From an uncultured Alphaproteobacteria bacterium (GTDB taxonomy: Bacteria; Pseudomonadota; Alphaproteobacteria; Caulobacterales; Caulobacteraceae): a stretch of DNA of 64,000 nt. Shown in pieces: positions 16,131-28,212 of this stretch. A program made the position numbers and the translations under genes. The first letter of the stretch is position 1. Each line of letters begins with the position of its first letter. The DNA lies in assembly GCA_903822175.1 (NCBI GenBank), contig CAIJOB010000015.1, positions 124,001-188,000 of the forward strand, read 5' to 3'. Under the pieces are notes generated by a model. The model was given only the letters and a program-made list of their open reading frames with translations, was not told the DNA's origin and ran no database searches.

Positions 16131-16997
16131 ATGCCAGGTTGCGTGGCCCAGCATCGGCATGACGAAGATCAGGCCGACCAGGGCCGGGATCGACCCCAGC
16201 ACCAGGGCCCCGGCGACGATCGCGCCCCACAGCGCCATCACGCCGGGGTTCGCCGCGACCACGCGGAACGAGGTCCTGACCGCGGTCACCATGCCGACGT
16301 CGCGGTCGAGCAGCAGCGGGAACGACACCACGCCCACGGCGAAGGCCGCGATGGCGAACAAGAAGCCGACGCCGACGCCCGCGGCGATCAGGCTCCAGCC
16401 GCCGGCGGTCTGGAAGACGCTCTGCTCGAAGCCGGCGAAGGTCTGCGGCGCGGCGCCGCCCAGCGTCGCCAGATAGATCTCCCAGGACACCGCCAGCCAC
16501 AGACTGAACAAGGCCAGCAGCACGAAGCCCAGGCCCAGGATCGAGCCCCAGGCGCGTGAATTGACCACCTCGAAGGCGTCGAACCAGCTGACCTTCAGGC
16601 CCTCCTCGCGGCGCTTGCTCATCTCGTAGAGGCCGACCGCGGCGAAGGGGCCGATCAGCGCGAAGCCCGAGGCCAGCGGGAAGACCAGCGGCAACAGGTC
16701 GTAGCTGAACATCAGCCGGGCCAGCATCAGGCCGGCGACCGGATAGATCAGGCCGATGAACAGGATGTCGTCGCGGGTCGCACCCACATCGTCAGCGCCT
16801 TTCCGGAGCGCCTCGCGCAGGTCGGCGACCGTCAGCTTGCGCGCCACCGGGACCGCCTGACCGGCGTGCCGAGCCGGGTCGAAGCGAAAGGTTCGCGCCC
16901 CGTCCGAGAACGCCCAGCTGAGCTTTTCAGCGACGTATTCGAAGGGGTTTTCGATGTGATGATCGGCGGGCTTTTCGACGTTTGCTTCAGGCGCCAT
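16107..16997 (-). CDS. DUF2189 integral membrane protein
   Basis: A 296-residue inner-membrane protein of the DUF2189 family (function unknown; some relatives are called cytochrome c oxidase subunit I-like). The first about 90 residues are soluble and charged, ending in RKLTVADLREALRKGADDVG. About six hydrophobic segments follow, beginning with ILFIGLIYPVAGLMLARLM and LVFPLASGFALIGPFAAVGL. The YEMSKRREEGL loop after the second segment is a family hallmark. It converges with rsgA, and its C-terminal codons are partly duplicated just beyond the stop. Confidence 0.82.
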   Translation of the reverse strand: MAPEANVEKPADHHIENPFEYVAEKLSWAFSDGARTFRFDPARHAGQAVPVARKLTVADLREALRKGADDVGATRDDILFIGLIYPVAGLMLARLMFSYDLLPLVFPLASGFALIGPFAAVGLYEMSKRREEGLKVSWFDAFEVVNSRAWGSILGLGFVLLALFSLWLAVSWEIYLATLGGAAPQTFAGFEQSVFQTAGGWSLIAAGVGVGFLFAIAAFAVGVVSFPLLLDRDVGMVTAVRTSFRVVAANPGVMALWGAIVAGALVLGSIPALVGLIFVMPMLGHATWHLYRKAVG

Positions 16998-17129
16998 GCG
17001 TGACCTCCCGGGTCCTGTGATCCGGGGTCATGGCTCAGCCAACGGCCTGGGGACCGTGGCTAAAACCACTCCCCAGAGGCGTCATCCTTATCACGCACGA
17101 CGGCCGGAAGGGCCCGCCTCACCGCATCG

Positions 17130-20100
17130 TTACTTCTTCAGTGGATAGACCGGGAACGGCGGCCGTGGCGGCGTCGGCGCGGGGCCGAGCTTCTGCATCG
17201 CCAGCGCCACCGCGGTCTCCAGCTGCGGGTCGTGGCCCGCGGCGACCGCCTTGGGGTCCTGCTCCACCGGCACGTCGGGGTCGACGCCGTGGTTCTCCAC
17301 GTCCCAGGTCCCGGACGGCGAGAAGAAGCCCACGTCGGGCGAAGTCACCTGGCCGCCGTCCATCAAGGGCGGCATCTGGCTGATGCCGACGAGGCCGCCC
17401 CAGGTGCGCTTGCCGACCAGGGGCCCCAGCTTGTTGGCCTTGAACATCCAGGGGAGCGCGTCGCCGCCGGAGCCGGAGGCCTCGTTGGCGATCATCACTT
17501 TGGGCCCAAGGATCGACGCCGCCGGCGTGCGCTCGATGGCGCCATAACGCGGCTGCCAATAACCCTGCAGGTGGCGGCTCAGGACCTCGATGATGTAGTC
17601 GGCCATCTGGCCGCCGCCGTTGAACCGCTCGTCGACCACCACGCCCTGCTTGTCGCTCTGGGCGAAGTAGTAGCGGTTGAAGCTGGTGAAGCCGCCGCCG
17701 CCGGTGTCGGGCAGGTAGACGTAGGCGAGCTTGCCGCCGGAGAGCTGGTCGACCTTGCGCCGGTTGCCGTCGATCCAGTCGAGGTTGCGCAGGCGCGCCT
17801 CGCTGGCGATCGGCAGGACGGTGACGTCGCGCGCGGGACCGGACGCGCTGGTTAGGCTCAGGCTCACCGCCTTGCCGACCGTGCCTTCCAGCGGCTGCTG
17901 GATATCCATGGCCGCGGTCACCGCCTGGCCGTTGATGGCGGTGATGCAGTCGCCTTCGTGGATGTTCAGCCCCGGCTGGGCCAAGGGCGCCTTGGCCTCC
18001 GGCGACCAGGAGCCGCCGGTATAGATCTTGGCGATGCACCACTTGCCGCCTTCGATCCTATAGTCGGCGCCGAGCAGCCCGCCCGCCACCTTCTGCGCCG
18101 CCGGAATATCGCCGCCGGAGCCACGCAGGTGGCCGACCGAGAAGCCGGTCAGCATTTCCTGGAAGATGTAGTTGAGGTCGGAGCGCGACTGCACCGCCGC
18201 CACATAGGGCGCGAGACGCTTTTCGGCGGCGACGGTGTCGTAGCCATGGAAGTTCGGGTCGTAGAAGCTCGCCCGCTCGATGCGCCAGATCTCGTGGTAC
18301 ATCTGCGCCCACTCGGCGGGCGGATCGACGCGCACCTGCAGGCCGTCGAAGGCTAACGCGGTGTCCTCGCCCTTCGCCCCGCCGCCGGGTTTGGGCGCGG
18401 CCGGCACGATCGAATAGTGCGGATGCGGCGGCCCGCCGCCACCGTCCGGCGAGGGTGGCTTCACCTCGGCCAGCAGCACCTTTTCGCCATCGGCGGTGAT
18501 CTGGTAGTCGGCCAGGTGCTCGGCCACGGTCTCGACCTTGCGGTCCTCCAGCGTGAACCGCTTCAGCGTCCCGTCGGGGCCGGTGGCGTTGGGGTCGGCA
18601 GCCCCCGGATCGGTCAGGAAATACAGCGTCCCGGGCTTCCCGGTCTGCAGGCCGGTGAGCGGCCCGGCCGGGATCGGCATGGCGATGGTGCGCGCGGCGA
18701 TGGCTTGGAGGCTGAGGCCGGGCAGATCGACCACGGTCGCCTTGGGCGCGGGCGGGGCCGGTGGCGCGGCGGGCTTGGCCTTGGCGTCAGCCTTGGCTTC
18801 TCCGGCCTGACCGGCCGGCGTCTTGTCGGCGTTTTCCTTGGCGGTCTCGCGGGCCTCGGTGACCGACTTCTCGTCGTCGCTCTCCGGCGCCACCGGCGAG
18901 GCGGTCGTGGCCGCCAGGGCGATCGCGTAGACCGCGCGCGTCGGGCGGTAGAGGTCGCTCGACATGTCGAGTTGGTGCTGCGCCATGCCGGCGTTGTTGC
19001 TGGCCAGGAAGTAGAGGTACTTGCCGTTGCGGTCGAAGGCCGGATCGCGGGCGTCGCCCATCGGGTCGGTGACCGGGATCGAGGTCCCCGTCGCGGTGGA
19101 AAACAACATCACCCCGTGCAGGTGGTTGGGCATGTAGCGCACCCAGGCCAGCCATTTGCTGTCCGGCGACCAGCTCATCCCGTGGGTCTGGTCGGTGAAG
19201 CCGCCCCAGGCGTCGGCCTCGCCCAGCTGGGTGACCTTGCCGGTGGTGAGGTCCAGCACCTGCGAGCGCAGCCGGTTGTCGAAGAAGGCGATCTTCTTGG
19301 AGTCCGGCGACCAGACCGGGTGGAAATAGTAGGTCGGCTCGTTCGACAACGGGTAGGCCTTGGCCTTGCCCTCGCCGGTCTGGGCGACGACGTGCAGGGC
19401 GTAGAGGCCTCCGGAGTCGGAGAAGAAGGCGATGGACTGGCCGTCGGGGCTCCACGACGGCTCGCGCTCCATGACGCCCGGCGTATTGGTCAGGTTGCGC
19501 ACCGGGCCCTTCTTGACCGGCAAGGTGAGGATTTCGCCGTGCGCCTCGACCACGGCGCGAAGGCCGGTGGGCGAGACCGCGACATTGACCACCTCGTCGC
19601 CGACCCGGCGGATGCGGTCACGGACGTCGGGCATGTCGCCGGTGACGTCGACGCTGAGCTGCTTCGGCTCTGCGCCCGGCTCCAGGGTGTAGAGCTCGCC
19701 CAGGCGGTCGAAGATCAGGCTCTGGCCGTCGCTGGAGAGCGAGCGGATCTCGGGGCCGGTATTTTTGTAGACCAGCGCCACGGCCTTGCTGGCCGGGTCA
19801 TAGCTGTAGACCGACATTGGCCCGCCGCGCGCCGACAGGAAGTAGAGCTTGCCCCGCGCCCAGACCGGCGACAGGTCGGCGGCGGCCTCATGCGGGACCT
19901 CGATGGTGTCCAGACCCGACAGCGTGGTGATCTTGATCGTGCTCGCCTGGCCGCCGCGGTAGTTCCCCCAAGAGACATAGGCCGTGAAGCTGAACGAGAA
20001 GGCCGGCGGCATCGGGTTGTAGGCGATCTTCGCCCCGTCCGGCGACAGGGTCCCCGAATAGGCCATCGGAAGCGGGAGCGCCGTCGCGGGCCCGCCGTCG

Positions 20101-20531
20101 GCGGCCACTTCGAAGATTTGGGTGTAGCGGCTGGCGGCGCTGCGGTTGGAGCGGAACAGGATCTTCTTGCCGTCCGCCGACCAGCCGACCGCGCTGTCGA
20201 CCGCCGGATGGTAGGTCACCCGGTGCGGCACCCCGCCGGCCGCCGGCACGGTGAAGACGTCGGTGTTGCCGTCATAGTCGCCGGTGAAGGCCAGCGTCCG
20301 ACCGTCCGGCGAGAAGATCGGCGCGCTCTCGACGCCCACCCCGATGGTGATCCGTGTCGCCTTCCCGCCAGCCCGCGGCACGGTCCAGATGTCGCCCGCG
20401 TAGCTGAAGGCGATCAGGTCATGGCTGATCGCCGGCTGCTGCAGGATGTGCGGCGCGGCCTGGGCCAGCGCTGCGGCCGGTTGGCTGAGCAGGCCGGCGG
20501 CCGCGAAGGCGAGCAGAGATGTGAAGCGCAC
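17130..20531 (-). CDS. Exported tricorn-type S41 protease
   Basis: A very large (1133-residue) exported peptidase in the tricorn core-protease style, probably clearing peptides in the periplasm. I chose the GTG at 20531, which follows GGGGGG and gives a clean signal peptide (RFTSLLAFAAAGLLSQ... ending ALAQA). Residues about 30-600 hold two beta-propeller regions of WD40/PD40 repeats (IFSPDGRTLAF, PSWSPDGQSIAFFS, PVWSPDSKKIAFFD). A charged linker with a Pro/Ala-rich stretch follows near 590-620. The PDZ element GDCITAINGQAV is at about 895, and the S41 catalytic serine is in IANEASGSGGDALPW at about 1025. It is transcribed alone, behind the ilvC terminator. Confidence 0.9.
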   Translation of the reverse strand: MRFTSLLAFAAAGLLSQPAAALAQAAPHILQQPAISHDLIAFSYAGDIWTVPRAGGKATRITIGVGVESAPIFSPDGRTLAFTGDYDGNTDVFTVPAAGGVPHRVTYHPAVDSAVGWSADGKKILFRSNRSAASRYTQIFEVAADGGPATALPLPMAYSGTLSPDGAKIAYNPMPPAFSFSFTAYVSWGNYRGGQASTIKITTLSGLDTIEVPHEAAADLSPVWARGKLYFLSARGGPMSVYSYDPASKAVALVYKNTGPEIRSLSSDGQSLIFDRLGELYTLEPGAEPKQLSVDVTGDMPDVRDRIRRVGDEVVNVAVSPTGLRAVVEAHGEILTLPVKKGPVRNLTNTPGVMEREPSWSPDGQSIAFFSDSGGLYALHVVAQTGEGKAKAYPLSNEPTYYFHPVWSPDSKKIAFFDNRLRSQVLDLTTGKVTQLGEADAWGGFTDQTHGMSWSPDSKWLAWVRYMPNHLHGVMLFSTATGTSIPVTDPMGDARDPAFDRNGKYLYFLASNNAGMAQHQLDMSSDLYRPTRAVYAIALAATTASPVAPESDDEKSVTEARETAKENADKTPAGQAGEAKADAKAKPAAPPAPPAPKATVVDLPGLSLQAIAARTIAMPIPAGPLTGLQTGKPGTLYFLTDPGAADPNATGPDGTLKRFTLEDRKVETVAEHLADYQITADGEKVLLAEVKPPSPDGGGGPPHPHYSIVPAAPKPGGGAKGEDTALAFDGLQVRVDPPAEWAQMYHEIWRIERASFYDPNFHGYDTVAAEKRLAPYVAAVQSRSDLNYIFQEMLTGFSVGHLRGSGGDIPAAQKVAGGLLGADYRIEGGKWCIAKIYTGGSWSPEAKAPLAQPGLNIHEGDCITAINGQAVTAAMDIQQPLEGTVGKAVSLSLTSASGPARDVTVLPIASEARLRNLDWIDGNRRKVDQLSGGKLAYVYLPDTGGGGFTSFNRYYFAQSDKQGVVVDERFNGGGQMADYIIEVLSRHLQGYWQPRYGAIERTPAASILGPKVMIANEASGSGGDALPWMFKANKLGPLVGKRTWGGLVGISQMPPLMDGGQVTSPDVGFFSPSGTWDVENHGVDPDVPVEQDPKAVAAGHDPQLETAVALAMQKLGPAPTPPRPPFPVYPLKK

Positions 20532-20600
20532 GGACGAACCCCCCGGAAAACCAGCGCCAAGCTTTCGGTTGGCCTGGAGCGTTTGGCAATCGGCCAAACC

Positions 20601-20630
20601 AAAACGGCCCGGGCTTGCGCCCGGGCCGTT
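20601..20630 (-). terminator. Terminator after ilvC
   Basis: On the minus strand a perfect 12-bp stem (AACGGCCCGGGC paired with GCCCGGGCCGTT at 20603-20614 and 20619-20630) with a 4-base loop is followed by TTTT. A second perfect 8-bp hairpin (ATCCCGGC-CTGC-GCCGGGAT) lies between it and the ilvC stop codon. Both separate ilvC from the protease gene. Confidence 0.8.
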
Positions 20631-20676
20631 CGGTTGTCTGAATCCCGGCCTGCGCCGGGATGAGTCCGCTTCGCGC

Positions 20677-21714
<1,038 letters not shown>

Positions 21715-21816
21715 TCAAGAAGCTGTGGGTCGACGCAACGGCGCCGCAGCAAAGCGGGCGCTTTCCAGCGTTTTTTTGCTCAAAGGTCAAGGCTTGTGGA
21801 GTTGGGGGTTGCACGG

Positions 21817-22320
21817 TCACAGGCGCAGCCTCGCCATGGCGATGGAGTCCACATAGGCGCCATCGCGCCAGGCGTAGGCGCGGTAGTGGCCCTCGCGTTC
21901 GAAGCCAAAACGCTCGTAAAGCGCGATGGCGCGGGTGTTGTCCGCGTAGGCGCTGATCTCGATCCGCTTCAGCTGCAGCCAGTTGTCGGCGAGGTCCAGA
22001 ACCGCGGCGATCAGCGCGCTGCCCGCGCCACGTCCGGCATAGGAGTCATGCACCGCAATCCCGAACTGCGCCGCATGGCTGCGCCGGTTCTCGAACCGGT
22101 CCAGGCCGATGGCGCCGATCACCTTACCCTCGATTACCGCGACCAGCCGCGTCAGGCTGGCCGGCGTCGCAGCGAAGCGCTTCTGCCGCGCATCGAGCGA
22201 GGTGTAGGGCAGTTGCAGCGTGCCGGCGTAGGCGCGCGGCTGGTTCCAGGCCTCGGTCAGGTCCGGCAGGTCCGCCGGTTCCATGGCGCGGATCAATATC
22301 GGGTCAGGGGGTTCTGGCAT
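21817..22320 (-). CDS. GNAT family N-acetyltransferase
   Basis: A 167-residue GNAT protein. The acetyl-CoA pyrophosphate-binding motif is GIAVHDSYAGRGAGSALIAA at about residues 87-106, followed by KRIEISAYADNTRAIALYER and FGFEREGHYRAYAWRDG, the usual motif B of the RimI/PhnO-like group. I chose the ATG at 22320 because the longer open frame would run back through the hairpin terminator and leader region. It is followed 120 bases later by ilvC, apparently in one transcription unit. The substrate is unknown; a role near branched-chain amino acid synthesis is only suggested by position. Confidence 0.88.
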   Translation of the reverse strand: MPEPPDPILIRAMEPADLPDLTEAWNQPRAYAGTLQLPYTSLDARQKRFAATPASLTRLVAVIEGKVIGAIGLDRFENRRSHAAQFGIAVHDSYAGRGAGSALIAAVLDLADNWLQLKRIEISAYADNTRAIALYERFGFEREGHYRAYAWRDGAYVDSIAMARLRL

Positions 22321-22372
22321 GGTCTCGTCTCCGAAGGGCGGGACGCCGGATCTCGGAAGAGCGGGAGCCAAG

Positions 22373-22402
22373 AAAAAAGCCCCGTCCGGATCCGGCGGGG
22401 CT
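22373..22402 (-). terminator. Attenuator-type terminator ahead of the acetyltransferase-ilvC unit
   Basis: On the minus strand the arms AGCCCCG and CGGGGCT-type bases (22379-22385 and 22396-22402) close a GC-rich stem with an inner CCGGATCCGG palindrome, followed by TTTTTT at 22373-22378. It lies 31 bases after the stop of the small leader peptide and 53 bases before the acetyltransferase ATG, the usual attenuator position. Confidence 0.8.
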
Positions 22403-22432
22403 GGGTGGGTGGTCTGCGGCTTTTGAAGGCTC

Positions 22433-22510
22433 TTAGCGCACGACTCCCCGGTCCGGCCCGCCAGCGGCGGTCTGGATGGTAAGTACGAGGCTGAAAAGCA
22501 TCGTGCGCAT
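22433..22510 (-). CDS. Branched-chain-amino-acid-rich leader peptide
   Basis: A 25-codon reading frame between the preceding gene and the terminator. Codons 4-12 read MLFSLVLTI, five of whose residues are Leu, Val or Ile, and they include CTT (twice) and GTA, codons that are scarce in this high-GC genome. Downstream codons for Ala-Gly-Gly contain CTGGCGGG (22457-22464), which can pair with CCCGCCGG in the left arm of the terminator (22392-22399) as an antiterminator. A ribosome stalled at the Leu/Val codons would leave that segment free, while one reaching the stop would cover it. This is the logic of an ilv attenuator. The ribosome site is weak. Confidence 0.6.
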   Translation of the reverse strand: MRTMLFSLVLTIQTAAGGPDRGVVR

Positions 22511-22557
22511 GGCGGCTTCATAGCCCGTCCAGCGCAGCTTGGCGAAAGGCCCGCCGG

Positions 22558-23136
22558 TTACTGCTTGGCGGCCCTAAATGCGCTGACGATTTTCTGGCCG
22601 CCCACGAACAGGGCCGCGAGACGGTCCTGGGTGTCGGAGATCTGGACCCTCTCCTCCTCGGCGCCGCGCAGGCCCGCGGTGGTGAGCAGATAGACGCGCA
22701 CATTGCCGGGCTCCGGCGTCGGATAGGCCGTCGCCCGCGGCAGGTCGGAAAGCTGTACCTGCGCCAGGCCCACCAACGCGCGCGCCGCATCGGCGACCAC
22801 GGGGTCGCGCCGGCCGCCGATGTCGCCACCGCCGGTCGAGCGGTAGACGCTGGCGTCGCCGGAGACGAAGCCGACGGCGGTGATCAAGGCGTCGTTGCTC
22901 TGGTACTCGACGATCACGCCATAGACCTGCTCCTGGCCGGCGACCGGCTGCACCTCGACGTCTTCCGGCTTGGTGGAGAAGGCCACTTCGCGCAGCGCCA
23001 GATAGGTGTCGACGGCCTGGCCCACCGTGGCGGCATGGGCCCCGGTGGGTTGCGCGCCGGCGGCGGTCGCGGTGAGCAGGGCGCCGGTCAACAGGGCGGC
23101 GGCGAGGCAGGACTTCAGGAACAAGGCTGGCTCCAC
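22558..23136 (-). CDS. Exported hypothetical protein
   Basis: A 192-residue protein with a signal peptide (VEPALFLKSCLAAALLTGAL at the start, cleavage probably after TAAGAQ). I chose the GTG at 23136 because it places that hydrophobic segment at the N-terminus; the longer open frame is arginine-rich shadow sequence opposite arfB. The mature part has EDVEVQPVAGQEQVYGVIVE (about residues 53-72) and a C-terminal VQISDTQDRLAALFVGGQ segment and looks like a small periplasmic alpha/beta domain. No family is recognised. It is divergent from arfB and lies upstream of the leader peptide. Confidence 0.65.
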   Translation of the reverse strand: MEPALFLKSCLAAALLTGALLTATAAGAQPTGAHAATVGQAVDTYLALREVAFSTKPEDVEVQPVAGQEQVYGVIVEYQSNDALITAVGFVSGDASVYRSTGGGDIGGRRDPVVADAARALVGLAQVQLSDLPRATAYPTPEPGNVRVYLLTTAGLRGAEEERVQISDTQDRLAALFVGGQKIVSAFRAAKQ

Positions 23137-23196
23137 AATCTCGGCAAGCCGCACCGCTACGTCGCGAAAGCGCCCGAAGCGTGGCATGTCAGGGCC

Positions 23197-23619
23197 ATGA
23201 TCCCGGTCACCGACAGCCTGTCCATCGAGGACGACGAGATCTCCGAGAAGTTCGTCCGCGCCTCGGGGCCAGGCGGGCAGCACGTCAACACCTCGTCTTC
23301 GGCGGTGGAACTGCGGTTCGACGCCATGGCCTCGCCGTCGCTGCCCGGCGAGGTCAAGGAGCGGCTGGCGCGGATCGCCGGCAGCCGGATGAACCAGGAC
23401 GGGGTGATCGTAATCTTCGCCCAGAGCCATCGCAGCCAGGAGATGAACCGCCAGGATGCCCGCGCGCGGCTGGTCGACCTGATCGAACAGGCGACGCACC
23501 GGCCCAAACCCCGCAAGAAGACGAGGCCCACCTATGCGTCCAAGCTGAAGCGGCTGGAGGGCAAGTCGAAGCGCTCGGGGGTCAAGGCGCTGCGCGGCAG
23601 GCCGGGCCGTGACGACTAG
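23197..23619 (+). CDS. arfB: Alternative ribosome-rescue peptidyl-tRNA hydrolase ArfB
   Basis: ArfB (YaeJ) frees ribosomes stalled at the 3' end of broken mRNA by hydrolysing the peptidyl-tRNA. The 140-residue product has the release-factor GGQ motif in VRASGPGGQHVNTSSSAVEL at about residues 21-40. The Lys/Arg-rich C-terminal tail (RPKPRKKTRPTYASKLKRLE, about 106-125) inserts into the empty mRNA channel in known homologues. The ATG at 23197 matches the family N-terminus (MIPVTDSLSIEDDEI); the open frame upstream is not homologous. Confidence 0.93.
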   Translation: MIPVTDSLSIEDDEISEKFVRASGPGGQHVNTSSSAVELRFDAMASPSLPGEVKERLARIAGSRMNQDGVIVIFAQSHRSQEMNRQDARARLVDLIEQATHRPKPRKKTRPTYASKLKRLEGKSKRSGVKALRGRPGRDD

Positions 23620-23664
23620 GCCCCGGCTGGGCTACGCTACAGCGAGGCGCAGGGCGGGATCGAC

Positions 23665-24801
23665 GTGACCTCAGAGCTTGAAATCGCGGTGGCGGATTCC
23701 GTGCCGCACCTGAGCGCGCGCCGCCGCAAGAAGGCGCCGCCGCCGTCCGGACCCTGCCACAACTGCGGGGCCGAGTTGCAGGGCCACTTCTGCCACGTCT
23801 GCGGCCAGAACGCCGACACCCACAAGCGCTCGATCCGCCACCTGATCTGGGAGGCGATCGAGACGACCTTCGAGCTGGACGGGCGCCTCTTCCGCACCGT
23901 GCCGGCGCTGTTCTTCCGGCCTGGCGCCCTGGCGCGCGACTACATCGACGGGCGGATCGTGCGCCATGTGCCGCCGTTCCGGACCTTCCTGGTGGCGCTC
24001 TTGATCTTCATCTTCGCCGCCGAGCACGCGACCCACGAACAGACCCTGGCGCAACAGCGCCAGAAGGCGGCGCACGAGGCGTTGATCGCCACGCCGCAGG
24101 GCCGCGCGAACGAGGTCGTCCGGATTCGCACCGAAGCGGCCAAGGACCTCGCCGAAGAACTGAAGGGCTACGCCACCGACCGCGCCGACAGCCTGAAGGA
24201 CCCCGACGAAAAACCCGCCAAGGTCCAGGCGTCCTACGACCGCCATGTGAAGAACGCCCAGACCCACTACGCCAAGGCGCTGGCTCGCGCCGATCGCGTC
24301 GCCCAGGGTTTGCCGGCGGAGGTTGAGGTGGATGCCTCGTTCGAGCTGGCGGGCAAGCGGGGCTCAACCCAGGCCGGCTGGTTCAAGCCCGGCTTGAAGA
24401 AGGCGATCGCCAATCAGGACTACTACTGGACGGTGGTCTTCAGCTGGGCCCAGCGGCTGGCGGTGATCCTGCTGCCGATCGTCGGCTTGAGCCTGGCGCT
24501 GGTCTACCGCCGGCGGAAAGACGTGTTCCTCTATGACCACCTGCTGGTGGCGATGAACCTCTTGTCCTTCACCTTCCTGACCAACGCGGCGGGCCTGATG
24601 CTGCCCGGGGCGGCGATGCCCTATTGGTTCGGCCTGGTGGCCATCTGGACGCCGATCAACCTCTTCCAGACCCTGCGCGGGGCCTATGGGTCATCGATCC
24701 TCGGCGCGATCCTGAAGACCTTGATCGTCTGGACCGCCACGGTGTTCTGGTCGCTGGTTCTGCTGACCTGCCTGTTGCTGCTGGCCATCGCCAAGGTCTG
24801 A
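23665..24801 (+). CDS. DUF3667 membrane protein with zinc ribbon
   Basis: A 378-residue inner-membrane protein of the DUF3667 family. An N-terminal zinc ribbon (CHNCGAELQGHFCHVCGQNA, about residues 31-50) is followed by the family stretch FELDGRLFRTVPALFFRPG (about 71-89) and then a first membrane segment (TFLVALLIFIFAAEH). A charged helical region of about 130 residues, probably coiled coil (KAAHEAL, KDLAEELKGYATDRADSLKD), precedes three or four C-terminal membrane segments. The GTG start at 23665 directly precedes MTSELEIAV. It follows arfB by 45 bases. Function is unknown. Confidence 0.82.
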   Translation: MTSELEIAVADSVPHLSARRRKKAPPPSGPCHNCGAELQGHFCHVCGQNADTHKRSIRHLIWEAIETTFELDGRLFRTVPALFFRPGALARDYIDGRIVRHVPPFRTFLVALLIFIFAAEHATHEQTLAQQRQKAAHEALIATPQGRANEVVRIRTEAAKDLAEELKGYATDRADSLKDPDEKPAKVQASYDRHVKNAQTHYAKALARADRVAQGLPAEVEVDASFELAGKRGSTQAGWFKPGLKKAIANQDYYWTVVFSWAQRLAVILLPIVGLSLALVYRRRKDVFLYDHLLVAMNLLSFTFLTNAAGLMLPGAAMPYWFGLVAIWTPINLFQTLRGAYGSSILGAILKTLIVWTATVFWSLVLLTCLLLLAIAKV

Positions 24802-24872
24802 AACGGTCGATTTTCGACGCTGGCCGCCGCCTCTGGCGCGATTTCGCCGCAATAGCCTATAAGCTGCGCGCC

Positions 24873-25436
24873 ATGGCCGACCGCGTTCGCTCGTTCGCCG
24901 CTCCCCTGCTCATTGGCGCCCTCCTGGGCGCGCTTGCCGCCTGCGCCCCGTCCCTCGGGCCGCCGCCGCCAGGAAGGATGACTGAGGCTCCGCCGCCGGT
25001 GCTCGACGACGGCGCCTTCCGCGCCGGCGACTTCGCCTGGTCGCAGGCGCCCGGCAAGAACACGCTGTCGGGGACGCTTAGCCACGCGCCGGGACCCGTC
25101 CGCTACACCTGCAACGGCCTCACCGTAGTAGCGACGCCAGAGACGCCCTGGTCGCGGCGCCGGATGCTGGCGCTCTACAAGTCCGACCAGCGCGCCGCGC
25201 TGCCGGCCGACGACGTGCGCAGCCGCCAGAACCTGGCGCCGCCCGGCGACTCCGACCCTTACGTGAAGCGCGCCAAGTGCGACGCGACCGACCACTTCGT
25301 CTTCCCGGGCCTGGCCGACGGCGCCTGGTACCTCGTGACGCTCGCCAAGCCCGCCGCCGGTCAGACCGGCCCGAACCTGGCGATGATGCGCCGGGTGGTC
25401 ACCAAGGGCGGCAAGGTCATCACCTTCGAGCTCTAG
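24873..25436 (+). CDS. Putative lipoprotein
   Basis: A 187-residue protein with a lipoprotein signal: residues 1-22 end in LLGALAAC, so Cys23 would be lipidated. The mature domain includes NTLSGTLSHAPGPVRYTCNG and TVVATPETPWSRRRMLALYK and ends with MMRRVVTKGGKVITFEL, suggesting a beta-rich carboxypeptidase-regulatory-like or Ig-like fold. No named family is recognised. I chose the ATG at 24873; the longer open frame overlaps the end of the DUF3667 gene in another frame. It converges with clpB, with six bases between stops. Confidence 0.7.
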   Translation: MADRVRSFAAPLLIGALLGALAACAPSLGPPPPGRMTEAPPPVLDDGAFRAGDFAWSQAPGKNTLSGTLSHAPGPVRYTCNGLTVVATPETPWSRRRMLALYKSDQRAALPADDVRSRQNLAPPGDSDPYVKRAKCDATDHFVFPGLADGAWYLVTLAKPAAGQTGPNLAMMRRVVTKGGKVITFEL

Positions 25437-25442
25437 CCACGG

Positions 25443-28025
<2,583 letters not shown>

Positions 28026-28212
28026 CAGGTCCCCTTGGATAGGCGAATTTCCAGGACCGCCTCATCAAGCACGGTCCGGGCCAACCGGATGTAGTGTGGC
28101 GCATAGGTCACACAAGGGATGCGCGCCGGGGAACTATGCTCGCGGCGTATGAACAAACAGGATCACGCTGATGGCTACGTCCTGTTCTTCCGGCGGCCGC
28201 GGTAGGAGGGCC

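Noticed and set aside
18417..20663. Long open frames on the strand opposite the tricorn-type protease (and similar ones opposite clpB and secA)
   Set aside because: They are the usual antisense open frames of high-GC genes, rich in Arg, Gly and His, without ribosome sites or domain content.
28149..28205. 18-codon frame (MNKQDHADGYVLFF...) upstream of the MDR dehydrogenase stop
   Set aside because: No ribosome site, no context, and such length is expected by chance.
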